64,000 nt of DNA from Scolanthus callimorphus (GCA_033964015.1 CM066924.1:7484251-7548250); one strand, 5' to 3'; positions 32,411-42,570 are shown, numbered from the stretch's first letter. Program-made: numbers and translations. The notes: a model not told the origin generated them from the letters alone.

Positions 32411-33816
32411 TGTCGAGTTCTTATGGGTTCGTGTTCTTATATAAAGAATAGTGAGAGTTGTATCTCATTGAACACTTTATTGCAATCTGAATTATAGTAA
32501 CAACCAATCAATTATATACATATAATATAGGTCACGTGATAGCATGGTAGTTTACGTCATTTGGTATTCATAGCTTATGTTTAATCATTAACTAAAACAC
32601 TACATTCCCGCACACGTAATTTGGACTAACTTCTTTGTGATATCCAAATCGCACTGGTGGTTTACGCACGCGTTTGAGTAGGGTTGTCTATTACTGTCTC
32701 GTAGCAGGCTCTCATGTCACTTTCATTTGCTCTCGCATTTTCGGGTAATGCGTGACGTGCCTCGACCGAAGAGGTTGGTGTTACAACTGGATCGGTTTGC
32801 GTGACACGATCTGATTTCTTTCAACAGCGTGGCGTCTCCACTGCCTAACATAGCTCGGAACGACACAGAACCTGTTTGATCAGTGATGGTGGCGTTTAGC
32901 CACTTAGGCTGGCCCCTGAAATTCTCTGCGAGGACTGTTTCCCCTCTTCGAATTGTCGCTCCCTAGGATGCATGTCAGGCTGCTCTTTTTGTCCGATTGT
33001 TTGCTCGCTGTCTTACGGCCCAAATTAGGACGCAATATGTCTAGTGTCGTTCGCAAACCACGACGGCGAATGTTCCAATCGCATACCACTAACAAACTTC
33101 TCTGCCCAGGTTTGCTCAGACATCATAGACACGCTTGCGCCAGTATCCAATTCCATGGGAATTTCGATTTCATTTATCGTAACATGAACAACTATGGCGG
33201 GCTCCGGACCAGATCCAACTTTGAAGATAAGTCATCTGATAAGTCATCAGCCTCCTCATCCATGTATCGCACGGCTTCTCTTTTGGCTTATCTCTTATTT
33301 TTCGTCTCCGGCCGCGGCTTTCCTTTTTTAACAAACTTTCTCAATGTGTCCTTTATGCTTGTAGAAATGCCTTGAATTTATAAGATTGCGGTGCGTGATT
33401 ACCACCACAACTGAAACAAGGCTTGTGCGCGCCTGACTTGTTCTGCCTTTGTTTGCGGGTTTTTTTGGGACATGCTCCGTAATTGCACATAAACAATTAC
33501 ATTCTCTTTTTTTTACGATCACATAGGGACCAAAACGTTCGGAATAGGCACCCCAGCTCTCTTTAGCTGAGGCAAAAGCGTTAAGGTGACCAATAGTACT
33601 ATTCGCCATTCCTCGTCGCCAGTTGTTGAGTTCGTACGGGTTCGTGTCCTTATATAAAGAATAGTGAGAGTTGTATCTCATTGAGCGCTTTATTGCAATC
33701 TGAATTATACTAACTAACAATCAATTATATACATTATTAAAGGTCACATGATATCGTGGTAGATTACATCATTTGGTATTCATAGCTTATGTTTAATCAT
33801 TAACTAAAACACTACA
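32411..33816 (-). mobile_element. Internally deleted Ty3/gypsy LTR retrotransposon
   Basis: LTRs 32411-32604 and 33624-33816 (194 and 193 bp) both begin TG and end CA on the plus strand, and are about 90% alike. Flanks GACGG (32406-32410) and GACAG (33817-33821) look like a 5 bp duplication with one change. Next to the right LTR, on the minus strand, TGGCGACGAGGA is a plausible primer-binding site, followed at once by an ATG (33609). The ~1.0 kb interior keeps only gag and protease pieces; reverse transcriptase, RNase H and integrase are missing. Confidence 0.8.
32880..33609 (-). pseudogene. gag start and retropepsin remnants of the deleted LTR element
   Basis: The ATG at 33609 opens MANSTIGHLNAF, SAKESWGAYSERF, a usual gag start. 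A frameshifted stretch follows with Cys and His residues near 33370-33420. Around 33090-33190 the frame IEIPMELDTGASVSMMSEQT carries the retropepsin active-site DTGA, then WAEKF. Several frames are involved, so none is functional. Aspartic proteases of this type cut the gag-pol polyprotein. Confidence 0.75.
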
Positions 33817-34080
33817 GACAGGCGATGGAGTAAAATAACAAAAACGTTTGATAATAGAAACATTCCTTTTGTCCCTTTTTTTTGGTGTCCTACATGGAGA
33901 CATCCTTATCAGAAAGGTTGTCTCCTATTTGGTCCTTTTTCTGGGCTCGTTTTTTCTTACTTTCCATATGAACTCCCTATGTGCCATTAATAAAGGAGTC
34001 AAGCATACCGGCAGTGTTGCGCTACACTTGTAGGCTGGAGTTCCTGTAGGCTGGAGTTTCCTTTGCTTTAATGGCAATGA
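33817..34080. other. Non-coding stretch
   Basis: No gene recognised; T-rich on the plus strand. Confidence 0.3.
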
Positions 34081-34084
34081 AAAT

Positions 34085-34295
34085 TCTAGTTTGTCGAGCG
34101 CGACGTTTGAACGTTAGGTCACAGTGTTTGAACGTTTACCCAGAACGTTTGAACGCTTTGCCAAATCGTTTGAACTATCGGATTGGAAAAGCAAACGCTC
34201 TGCTAGATCGTTTGAACGTTTATGCTGAACGTTCAAACGATGAGTGAGCGTTTGGTGGACGTTCATATCGTTAAACGATATATCGTTTAAGTATG
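34085..34295. repeat. Cluster of CGTTTGAACG / AACGTTCAAACG motifs
   Basis: At least seven copies of GTTTGAACG or its complement occur in 210 bp, with irregular spacing of about 20-40 bp, ending with a TTAAACGATATATCGTTTAA palindrome. In one minus frame they translate as repeated SNDLAKRSNVLGKRSN. Confidence 0.7.
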
Positions 34296-34883
34296 TTTTC
34301 GCGCGCTGGGTCACATTTAGTAAACCAACTTTACATGAAAATAAACAAATTTGAACATTTAAACTCAATACTTAAACCACTGTAGGCATTAGCTATGAAA
34401 TCTGCTTGAATAGGGATTTTGCTTTCGAGATTTCCACAATCTCGTACCCAGAGCCCGTCATCTTTTGTCCAGCGGCAAGATTTCAGAGCTCTGGGGGGAT
34501 CCAAATTTGTGAGCATGCGTGGTAGATCAAGAGCATAACGAACTCGCCTTTAAAACACACAAAACTTCATAAAATGCAAGAAAAAACCCCGAACACCAAT
34601 AAACAGTCAAAGAACTAAGATCTACAGCGGCTTATGGCAAAATTCAGCTACATTTTTTTAAACCGGAAGCCCAGAATTTGACATAAAAAAAATTGATTAT
34701 CCAGAGTTTTGAATCTTGCCGCAGGCCAAAAGATGACGCGCTCTGGGTACCAGATTGAGATTTCCATAGGAAATTTTTGGTTTGCCGATTACATATGTTG
34801 TATTAAACAATAGTATCAAAGCCCCCTGAGTCTGTTGAGTATGAACCAAGAGACTTCAATGTCTGCTTTCATGGCGAGGGGTT
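34296..34883. other. Non-coding stretch
   Basis: No gene seen. A partial inverted duplication is present: GATTTCCACAATCTCGTACC plus CAGAGCCCGTCATCTTTTGT near 34428-34468, and AAAAGATGACGCGCTCTGGG plus TACCAGATTGAGATTTCC near 34728-34766. Confidence 0.4.
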
Positions 34884-35196
34884 TGTTTCGTTCTAAACAA
34901 CGAAATTAGTCTGATTTCTAATTGCTTGTAACGTAGGACGTCATAGTCATATAATTAAGATAATTATTAAGAACCGATGTACATTTCGCGCGGTCGGTCG
35001 GACGCATTTGAGACGCCAATGGGTAAATATCTCTTTTCTCTATTTGATATTATTGTATTGATTTACTAAATTCACTGTAACGTATTTTTCCATAGACTTC
35101 GAATAACTTTTAACATAAAATCAACATGGTAGTATTCGAGGCCTTGGTGAAACACGTGGCCGAGCGAAACATTTGAAGTCCGTACGCTTCGACTTC

Positions 35197-35958
35197 ATGA
35201 TGGCTGACGACGCCAAAAACCGAGTGAAACATCTTGGAGAAGAAAAGATGGCAACTAATGCCAAAGAGGGTGAAATATCCCAACAAGACAAAACTAAGAT
35301 GCTAAGAGAATTAGCAAAACAGAAATTTGAAAGTGACAGAAGTAACTTTCTGAAAATGATACACGGAAAAGGCAGCCCCGAGGCCGTACAAACGCTCTAT
35401 GAGCAAATGAATAAATCATGGAATGCGTTTGAAGATGAACATGATTCATACATAATGAACTTGACAGATAAAGAATTCGACGAGGAAGAAGATTGGATGA
35501 AAGGAATGCAACGCCTATACACGAAGGCACGAGAAAACAAATATGAATATATCAAACAAGTAAAAATTACAGAATCACGAGCGCGCGCAGAAGTGCATCG
35601 ACAAGAAACGTTAACAAGAACAAAAACAGCTCGCGCAATTTTCGGTGCTCTACAAAGACAGATCATGAATAAAATGGAATCAGGAGATGAAAACATTACA
35701 CTCATGGAAAAACTTCAAGTCCAAATTGAGGAAGCATTTGAGCAATGCAAACAAAACCACGGAAAATTATCCCAATATATGAACACCGAAACGGAAAGCG
35801 AACAAAAGTGGATAACAGATACACATGCGAGATACCTCGACATGTATCATGTGCTTGAACTCAGAATGGCAGAAAGCAAACTCCAATTTTGGAAATGTCT
35901 AGAAGAACAAATGGACGTCAAATTTGAGAAACCAAGTATTTCTATGTTAAAAATCTGA
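35197..35958 (+). CDS. Gag-like coiled-coil protein of the non-autonomous LTR element
   Basis: I choose the ATG at 35197 (MMADDAKNRVK), just inside LTR1; a TTG precedes it in the same frame. About 253 residues, intact. The sequence is strongly charged and helical: KLLRELAKQKFESDR-like start, a central EEEDWMKGMQRLYTKARE, and an ITLMEKLQVQIEEAFEQCKQ coiled coil. No zinc knuckle lies in this frame. Helical capsid-like proteins of this sort resemble the gag of BEL/gypsy elements; I infer gag from position and composition, not from a diagnostic motif. Intactness suggests recent activity or selection. Confidence 0.65.
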   Translation: MMADDAKNRVKHLGEEKMATNAKEGEISQQDKTKMLRELAKQKFESDRSNFLKMIHGKGSPEAVQTLYEQMNKSWNAFEDEHDSYIMNLTDKEFDEEEDWMKGMQRLYTKARENKYEYIKQVKITESRARAEVHRQETLTRTKTARAIFGALQRQIMNKMESGDENITLMEKLQVQIEEAFEQCKQNHGKLSQYMNTETESEQKWITDTHARYLDMYHVLELRMAESKLQFWKCLEEQMDVKFEKPSISMLKI

Positions 35959-36275
35959 AGGCAAAATACAGCTTACACGAGGAAAGCCCACTAACCGTCA
36001 ATCTGAACGAGATTAACAGTGTTAATGACACGGAATACAACGGTGCTTTGACAGAATATGAAACCGTAAGGGACACTGAAGGCAAACCGCCCTCATGTAA
36101 AATCACGAAGACGTCCAAGCGATCACCAAGAAGACACACTAATCTGAAAAGGCAAGTGAACAGCTCAAATGGACGAGCCAGCAAAACAGGTCCAAAGAGA
36201 TCTCAAGAAATACAAGACTATTTCATGGCAAAGACTTGTGACAATGATGATGTTAAAAAGAACTTCTTACAGTAG
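35933..36275 (+). CDS. Second, overlapping ORF of the LTR element
   Basis: A second frame overlaps the end of the first ORF at TTTCTATGTTAAAAATCTGA and stays open for ~110 codons (LKAKYSLHEESP ... RSPRRHTNLKRQ ... KTGPKRSQEI) to a stop at 36275. It lacks a good ATG near its start. It is basic in its second half, so it may be a nucleic-acid-binding tail made through frameshifting from the first ORF, or a gag that suffered one indel. Confidence 0.5.
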
Positions 36276-36813
36276 AGAGAAAACAGTACGTGGCTACGAA
36301 ACGCCCAGATCAATGGCAGGTCGCCCCCCTGAAAACAGAGAAGGACAATTCGCCGAATCGAAACACCGAATCAAAACCTACACTAGCGCATCATTAAATG
36401 GCACATACTTTACTCTACATACGTAATACTCTAAAATTAAGAAAACATTTTGAATAAGGGATATTCGTCTTTATCTTCATATTGTAAAATATCCTTTCCA
36501 GGAAGAGGCGGAGTGTTTCGTTCTAAACAACGAAATTAGTCTGATTTCTAATTGCTTGTAACGCAGGACGTCATAGTCATATAATTAAGATAATTAGTAA
36601 GAACCGATGTACATTTCGCTCGGTCGGACTTTGAGACATTTGAGACGCCAACGGGTAAATATCTCTTTTCTCTATTTGATATTATTGTATTGATTTACTA
36701 AATTGACTGTAACGTATTTTTCCATAGACTTCGAATAACTGTTACCATTAAAATACATAAAATCAACATGGTAGTATTTGAGGCCTTGGTGAAACACGTG
36801 GCCGAGCGAAACA

Positions 36814-36980
36814 GGATTTACCCTTTGGAATTTCTAGCACAAGCTCCTTGCGAAGTGTGTTGGTCAGAAGCTCCGTCTTCTCCGCGCAAGCGGAGCTCCA
36901 TACCATCGAGTTGATTTGGAAACGTCACGGGTATTTAATTTTTTTTATATTATAATTGATAGCGCCGTGCCCGACTGATT
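36814..36980. other. Short spacer
   Basis: Contains a hairpin GAAGCTCCG...CGGAGCTCC near 36868-36898. Confidence 0.4.
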
Positions 36981-37127
36981 AGTGATATTAATAAGTTAAT
37001 ATAGTTTAATGGGAGGGATCGGTAGGTTCATATTACACGCAGCACGCGGTTGCTATCATTCCGCTTCTGACCTCGTTCGCGCTAGTCGCATCATTTCGTT
37101 GTATTCAGTAATTTCGTTTCTGTGCAT

Positions 37128-38184
37128 TCAACAACGCCTAAGAATTCTAAGAAGAAATCGCCGAAGAAAAAGTATGTCCAGGGTGTCTCCGGGAAAGCGG
37201 GGCACATGGCTTCGGCACAATGTCGAAGTTTTGTTCCGGCCCAGAGGAGGACGACCACGCCGAATTCTCTGAGCAAAGCGAGGACGAAAATTCTGTGCAC
37301 GAGGCCGAGCAAGCATTGGTGGAAAAAGCGGAGGCCACGAGTTTGACTTTTGCCCGGCTCCGTTCAACTCAGAGCTACTTCTTGCCATCAGAGCTTTGTC
37401 GGACCAAGTTGGTGCGCTCAGCGTCGCGCAGACAGCCCTTCAAGCTAAGGTGGAAGGCAAAGACAAGGACGCCAAACCGAAACCGAAACCCCAACAGAAA
37501 CAACAGCAGCCGACTCAACAACCTCCTACTGCAGGTAAATGCGAGGCGTACGAGTACGTGGATTTGGCTACTCTTTTGCCCCGCCGTGGGTCAGCCTCGC
37601 CTACCGACGAAGGGAAGGAAAAATTAATCGTAACCATCGAGTCGTTCGACCACTGGTTGGAATCGTGGACCATTTACGAGAGGCGATTAGTCGAAGCAGA
37701 GCCGACTAAATATCCTAAATTAACTCGGTATCGCACAATTATACAGAAGGCCAATCGTAAATTCCTTTGGAAGTCAGTCTACAAATTTGACACTCAATTT
37801 CGCATGAGCCTGGCTGACAAAGATGGTCCACGGTTCGACCAAGTCGACTCGACGATATACACAACGATCCTCGATTCTTCAGCCGTGCGAAAGGAGGGAG
37901 TTTCGTGCTCGAGGTGCAAATCAGAGCACCATCTGGTTCGTGACTGCTCCTTTCGTCCGAAACCACAGATGGAGGAGAATAAGGGCGCGAAGAAAGCGAG
38001 CGCGGGAGCGTCGGGTGCAGATCAGTGGAAATTCGAGAAATGGTTCAATGGCACCACCGAGGGATGCAATCTCTTCCAACGCCGAAGCTGTCAACAAGGG
38101 AAGGATTGTAAACGAGCCCATGTTTGCAAGGCTTGCCGGGGGGACCACCCTTCTGCCGATTGTAAACTCTCTACCAAAGCTTAG
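37128..38184 (+). pseudogene. Ngaro gag-like protein
   Basis: The N-terminal coding part uses at least two frames between 37128 and 37390: a basic KKKSPKKKYVQG stretch, then an acidic PEEDDHAEFSEQSEDE stretch. From ~37350 one frame runs to the stop at 38184. It includes ELLLAIRALSDQVG, a Lys/Pro/Gln-rich linker, and a middle domain around FDHWLESWTIYERR. Three zinc-binding clusters follow: CSRCKSEHHLVRDC, a C-x7-C-x5-C-x3-H run near SCQQGKDCKRAH, and CKACRGDHPSADC. Zinc clusters in this position are typical of gag from DIRS/Ngaro elements and bind RNA. Frameshifts at the N-terminus make it a pseudogene. Confidence 0.75.
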
Positions 38185-39180
38185 TTCACCGTTTGACACT
38201 GAAATTTGGAGGACCTCGCTACGCGACTGCGTTGAACCTTCATTTCTTGACGAATTACTCCTTGATATCGAACAGGGACTCACATTGGTTACACAGGAAT
38301 TCGCGCATCTCGTATTTCTAATAATCACCTCTCTGCTATCTCGAATAGCGAAGCTATCGCGAAGGAGCTTGAACGGGAAATCAGTCTTAACCGCAAGATT
38401 GGACCCTTTCTCGAACCTCCATTTCTTAACTTTGTCGGATCGCCGATGGGCGCTATCCCAAAAAAGCGCTCGACGCCTGTGAAATGGCGAATTATTCAGG
38501 ACTTATCTTGGCCCACCGGTCAATCTATTAACGACGGTATACCTAAGGAATATTTTTCTTGTCATTACGATACTTTAGACACCGCAATCACGCATCTGAA
38601 ATATTTTGGAGTGGGCGCGCTGATGAGTAAATTGGACCTTTCAGACGCGTTTCGCCATATTTACGTTCATCCTAACGAGTGGGAACTCTTAGGCTCTACA
38701 TGGCCTGTTGAAGTCAATGGCTCGCTTACGACAGCATATTTCGTGGACGCCTATTTGCCGTTCGGGTGTCGGTCATCACCAGCTTTATTCTTAAAATTCG
38801 CCGATTCACTAGCAACGTCCATGCAACATCGGGGGATTTTTCCTGTGTGGCACTATTTAGATGATTTCTGGACTTGTGGCCCGCCGGCCCCTAACACTGG
38901 ATGTTCGACTAATCTAAATGGAATGCTTCACGCTTGTACAGAGTTGGGCTTCACCGTTAACCCCGCAAAAACTATATCTCCTAGCACCGATTTGGAACTA
39001 CTTGGGATCGAACTCGATAGCGTCAAACAGGAGGCACGGATCTCCGACAGTAGACTACAAGAGATTATCGAGTTACTTATGACATGGCGCGCTCGAACTG
39101 ACTGTACGAAACGTCAACTCCAATCTCTGATTGGCAAGCTAAATTTTGTCTGTTATGTGTGTCGCCCAGGGAGGACCTTT
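38185..39180 (+). pseudogene. Ngaro reverse transcriptase
   Basis: Starting just after gag, one frame gives FDTEIWRTSLRDC, shifting near 38280 into a frame with EREISLNRKIGPF and GAIPKKRSTPVKWRIIQDLS. RT motifs follow: SKLDLSDAFRHI (palm Asp), PFGCRSSPALF, and the catalytic YLDDF at about 38857-38871. The thumb region contains LLGIELDS. A frameshift near 39170 separates it from RNase H. It copies the element's RNA into DNA. RT of DIRS/Ngaro type usually carries an LDL-x-DAF motif as here. Confidence 0.85.
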
Positions 39181-39788
39181 TGAGGCGGATGATCGACTTA
39201 TTGTCTCGCGCCAAACGCCCAAATCATCATATCCGTTTGAACAAAGGGTTTTTCAAAGACGTAAATTGGTGGCTGACATTTCTTAAGGACTGGAATGGAC
39301 GATCTATGTTTTTTACCGAACAATGGCTATCAAATGATTGTTTACATCTGTCTACGGACGCCTGCTCTACATCGTTTGGTGGCTTGTTTGGCGATAAGTG
39401 GTTCTGCGAAACGTTTGAGGCAGTGGGCATCCCAAAACGACGCTCGATCGCTTTCAAGGAACTGTATGCCATCACAATGGCGATCACTGTTTGGGGTTCT
39501 TACTTGAAATCTAAGAATATTATTTTTCATTGTGATAATTTATCTATCGTGCATATCTTAGCTTCCGGTTCCAGCAAATGCCGTCACATAATGACGCTAA
39601 TGCGTTATCTCTTTTATGTTTGCGCGAAATATAACATCGTCCTCAAATCAGTTCACATATCATCTCGGGATAATGCTCCATCTGACGCCTTGTCTCGATT
39701 TCAGATCGCTCGGTTCCGACAACTCGTTCCTCAAGCCCAGGAAATCCCAACGTCGGTCCAACTACTGGACTTGACACTCTTCAAGTGA
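39159..39788 (+). pseudogene. Ngaro RNase H domain
   Basis: The acidic active-site series is visible: LSTDACSTSFGG (Asp), FKELYAI (Glu), HCDNLSIVHIL (Asp) and RDNAPSDALSR (Asp). The domain degrades the RNA strand during replication. It is offset by one base from the reverse transcriptase frame, so a single polyprotein is broken here. It ends with a stop that overlaps the recombinase start by a few bases. Confidence 0.8.
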
Positions 39789-40774
39789 AGGCAGATTATT
39801 ATTTCAACAACGGATTAGCCTCAAACACGCATCGCACGTACTCCACGGCACAACGCCAGTATCTGAATTTTTGCAAAACACATAACCTGCAAGCAATTCC
39901 CGGAGTCGAGGGTGCTATAGTGCTATTCGTTACGGACTTAGCAAATCGGCTAGCACCACAGAGCATCAAAGTCTATTTGTGTGGCGTGCGAGCCTTGCAC
40001 ATTAGCAATGGCTTTCCTAATCCGTTAACAAACACAATTAAATTAAAGCAAATACTACGTGGAATCGAAAGGGAACACTTCACACCGGCGAAACAAAAAC
40101 TACCTATAACATTTGACATCCTTTGCCGGATGCGTAACTTTCTCAACACTGAATTGGAGGATGACGTGGTATATTGGGCAGCAATGACTACGGCGCATTT
40201 CCTTTTACTACGGGCTAGCGAATTTGTGAAAACTGACACCGCTTGCCAGCCTCCTTGTCTTGGTGACGTTACCATTAAGCGCTCGCCAAACGGGCAAGAG
40301 TTCATGGCCCTACATGTTAGCAAATCTAAGACTGATCAAGAAGGTCGCGGGGTCACACTATACACTGGACATTCACATCACGCGGTGTGCGCGGTATGTG
40401 CTATGAAGGCAAATTTACGCTTCCAACAGTCAAAATCTGACTCACGGGACACCAAACCTTTGTTCGGACTTGCATCCAACAATGCGATGTCTCGCAAAGA
40501 TCTCACAAAGTTTGTCGCTTCTCTGTTGCGGTTATTAGGAATGGACGCACACCAGTATAGCGGACACAGTTTTAGAATTGGCGGCGCTACATCAGCCTCC
40601 GTAGCAGGACTAAAGGATTATGAAATCAAACTCATTGGTCGATGGACCTCGGACTGTTATAAACGCTATATTCGTTCACCGCTAAGCCTATTCCTTAGAA
40701 TTGCAAAACAGATTTCTAGCACCAGTAACACCACATATCAATATGCTAATCCATTTTCCCCCTTTTTACAATAA
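39785..40774 (+). CDS. Ngaro tyrosine recombinase (YR), intact frame
   Basis: The open frame is 329 codons. A core-binding domain (TYSTAQRQYLNFC, VLFVTDLANRLAPQSIKVYL) is followed by a catalytic domain. Catalytic residues are R143 in LLLRASEF, H261 and R264 in HSFRIGGA, W287 in GRW, and the nucleophile Tyr at ~295 in CYKRY. The first codon is GTG; the first ATG-encoded Met is later, so the protein may instead be made by readthrough or frameshifting from RNase H. It joins circular element DNA to the host by a phosphotyrosine intermediate. Confidence 0.85.
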   Translation: MKADYYFNNGLASNTHRTYSTAQRQYLNFCKTHNLQAIPGVEGAIVLFVTDLANRLAPQSIKVYLCGVRALHISNGFPNPLTNTIKLKQILRGIEREHFTPAKQKLPITFDILCRMRNFLNTELEDDVVYWAAMTTAHFLLLRASEFVKTDTACQPPCLGDVTIKRSPNGQEFMALHVSKSKTDQEGRGVTLYTGHSHHAVCAVCAMKANLRFQQSKSDSRDTKPLFGLASNNAMSRKDLTKFVASLLRLLGMDAHQYSGHSFRIGGATSASVAGLKDYEIKLIGRWTSDCYKRYIRSPLSLFLRIAKQISSTSNTTYQYANPFSPFLQ

Positions 40775-41178
40775 GTATATATCCCTGTATTGTATATGGG
40801 CCATTCTTTGGGCAGTTGTATTGTGTTCATATACAATATTAAATTGCCCAGAGTTGGTCAAAACCTGTGTATTGTATCATATAGTCGCTATACGTCTAGA
40901 TTGATTTGAGTGATTGTACATTAAGTGATATTAATAAGTTAATATAGTTTAATGGGAGGGATCGGTAGGTTCATATTACACGCAGCACGCGGTTGCTATC
41001 ATTCCGCTTCTGACCTCGTTCGCGCTAGTCGCATCATTTCGTTCCCTACCCTCCCTCCCATAGCAGTTGTATTGTGTTCATATACAATATTAAATTGCCC
41101 AGAGTTGGTCCAAACCTGTGTATTGTATCATATAGTCGCTATACGTCTAGATTGATTTGAGTGATTGTACATTAAGTG

Positions 41179-41790
41179 CGTTGAAAAGGAATTTACCCAT
41201 AGAAAATTGTGTCAAAGTTTGGTTGCCGTAGGTGGTTCCTTTCGCGAGATATTTTTTCTGTATAAAAAACCTATAGCGTACGCCGTCCGGTGTCCGTCCG
41301 TCCGTGTACACATGGGATCCCTGTGTTATTCCTTTAAAATTTAATATCTCGAAAAGGATAAAACGTGCGAAAACCATTCTTTGAGAGAATTATATATAGA
41401 GCAAGAGGCACATAATGCCTTGCTGAGGTGACATGACGTTATTACCAATGCCGTCAAACTGCTTTTGGCGGAAAATGCCGACATCCGGCTCGCGCGTCTG
41501 CTCATCTGAGGACGGGTCTGGGGAATTTTATTAAAAAAAAAAAATTCTCTTCAGCAGATCAGAAACAACATTTAGTTCTGTTTACTATTTTACCATTTAA
41601 TACCTGTACTGAGGTTGGAATTCTGAGCCTTTTTCGTATACGTTTTACAATCAAATGGAGATGCAGTCAAGTGGGATTAACTCGGAAGGAAAATGACGTG
41701 AAAGGGCGAATTGAAAAGTTTGAAAGGACATTTTAACGCTCATTTAATGGCGACTTTTCTTGGCCGTGTCAGGAAATGGATTCAAAAGCT
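41179..41790. other. Non-coding stretch
   Basis: No gene seen; contains CGTCCGTCCGTC near 41294 and an A run near 41533. Confidence 0.35.
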
Positions 41791-41794
41791 TAGA

Positions 41795-42360
41795 TCAATA
41801 TTTCCAGATATCGGTATGGATACTTGCAAAGGACATGAGGTGAGGGAATCGTGGCTGTCGTGCCGACTTTTTGGGCATTAACTTTTCAGGACTTTGGTTC
41901 CTAGAAGAAGCAGTGCCGTTGATTTTATGCGTTATGGATTGCTTAAATGCTGATACCACGAAACCCATAACCTCGAGGTTAGTGTCGACTGTAGATTTGT
42001 ATTTATTAGACGCCATGGATCCCCTCGCATTGCCTTTTTTGGCCTTCCTCCATTCTTCAACTGCATCTCCATGGCACACGTTGGCAGTTCGCCTCGACTG
42101 TAGATTTGTATTTATTAGACGCCATGGATCCCCCTCGCATTGCCTTTTTTGGCCTTCCTCCATTCTTCAACTGCATCTCCATGGCACACGTTGGGCAGTT
42201 CGCCTCAATGTGTATTTCCCAAAACGTTCGTGTTTTCTTCACCTTTGCGCAAAAGCAATGATGGCAGAAGCGCGGTGGGTGCATGCCAGGCTAATCTTTC
42301 TCGATGTTTATGCCGAATGTTTGCTTCAGAATCGTTTTCTGATCAACGCAATCATAGCTA
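41795..42360 (-). pseudogene. RAG1 N-terminal-like zinc domain with GGRP motif, broken
   Basis: On the minus strand from about 42357 one frame reads YDCVDQKTILKQTFGINIEK, then a stop (42290-42292). After it come PGMHPPRFCHHCFCAKVKKT, then HIEANCPTCAMEMQ, then KNGGRPKKAMRG. In RAG1 the matching order is F-x-I-D-V ... S-I-H-P-x-x-F-C-H-N-C ... H-x-x-x-C-x-x-C, with a GGRP nonamer-binding start lying further on. The HPPxFCHxC and CPTC pairs and GGRPKK match that pattern better than any other zinc family I know. A 108 bp tandem duplication and one-base indels break the part after GGRPKK. N-RAG-like modules have been reported on invertebrate transposons. No catalytic core is visible here. Confidence 0.55.
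41986..42205 (+). repeat. Tandem duplication of ~108 bp within the RAG1-N-like ORF
   Basis: GACTGTAGATTTGTATTTAT through CACACGTTGG-CAGTTCGCCTC is repeated directly (41986-42093, 42094-42205). One-base length differences (CCCC vs CCCCC, TTGG vs TTGGG) shift the frame between copies. Confidence 0.85.
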
Positions 42361-42570
42361 GACTCGAACTTGAACTTGTGACGTGATAAACGAAGTCGAT
42401 GATGAACATAGGAATTCCTCAATGTTCGCATCTGGCGTGCCTCCATCGGTAGCTTCATATATTCCGTAAAAATAATTTCCTTCTGTTTTGATTTCTGTAA
42501 AATTTTCTCTCAAAAAGTCTTCTTCTGTTGTCAATGATTTCAGTCAAATCCACGGAAGATGTCATTCCCA

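Larger units (their letters stand above)
34884..36813 (+). mobile_element. Complete non-autonomous LTR retrotransposon encoding a gag-like protein only
   Basis: LTR1 34884-35171 and LTR2 36514-36813 begin TGTTTCGTTC and end GAGCGAAACA. They are closely alike apart from a ~12 bp insertion in LTR2. Flanks GGGTT (34879-34883) and GGATT (36814-36818) suggest a 5 bp duplication with one change. A purine tract GGAAGAGGCGGAG abuts LTR2, as expected for second-strand priming. The interior has no protease, polymerase or integrase, so it depends on helper elements (a TRIM/LARD-like type). Confidence 0.85.
36981..41178 (+). mobile_element. Near full-length Ngaro-type (DIRS order) tyrosine-recombinase retrotransposon
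   Basis: Split direct repeats define it. A1 36981-37100 (AGTGATATTAATAAGTTAAT ... CATCATTTCGTT) recurs as A2 40924-41043. B1 ~40812-40926 (GCAGTTGTATTGTGTTCATA ... GTACATTAAGTG) recurs as B2 41063-41178. The order A1-ORFs-B1-A2-B2 is that of Ngaro elements. Between them lie gag, reverse transcriptase, RNase H and tyrosine recombinase in one orientation. There is no methyltransferase-like domain as in DIRS1, nor integrase or protease. Such elements are thought to integrate a circular DNA by recombinase action without a target duplication. A few frameshifts break the frames. Confidence 0.85.

Noticed and set aside
37009..37390. Minus-strand ORFs across the Ngaro gag start
   Set aside because: Shadows of the plus-strand coding sequence.
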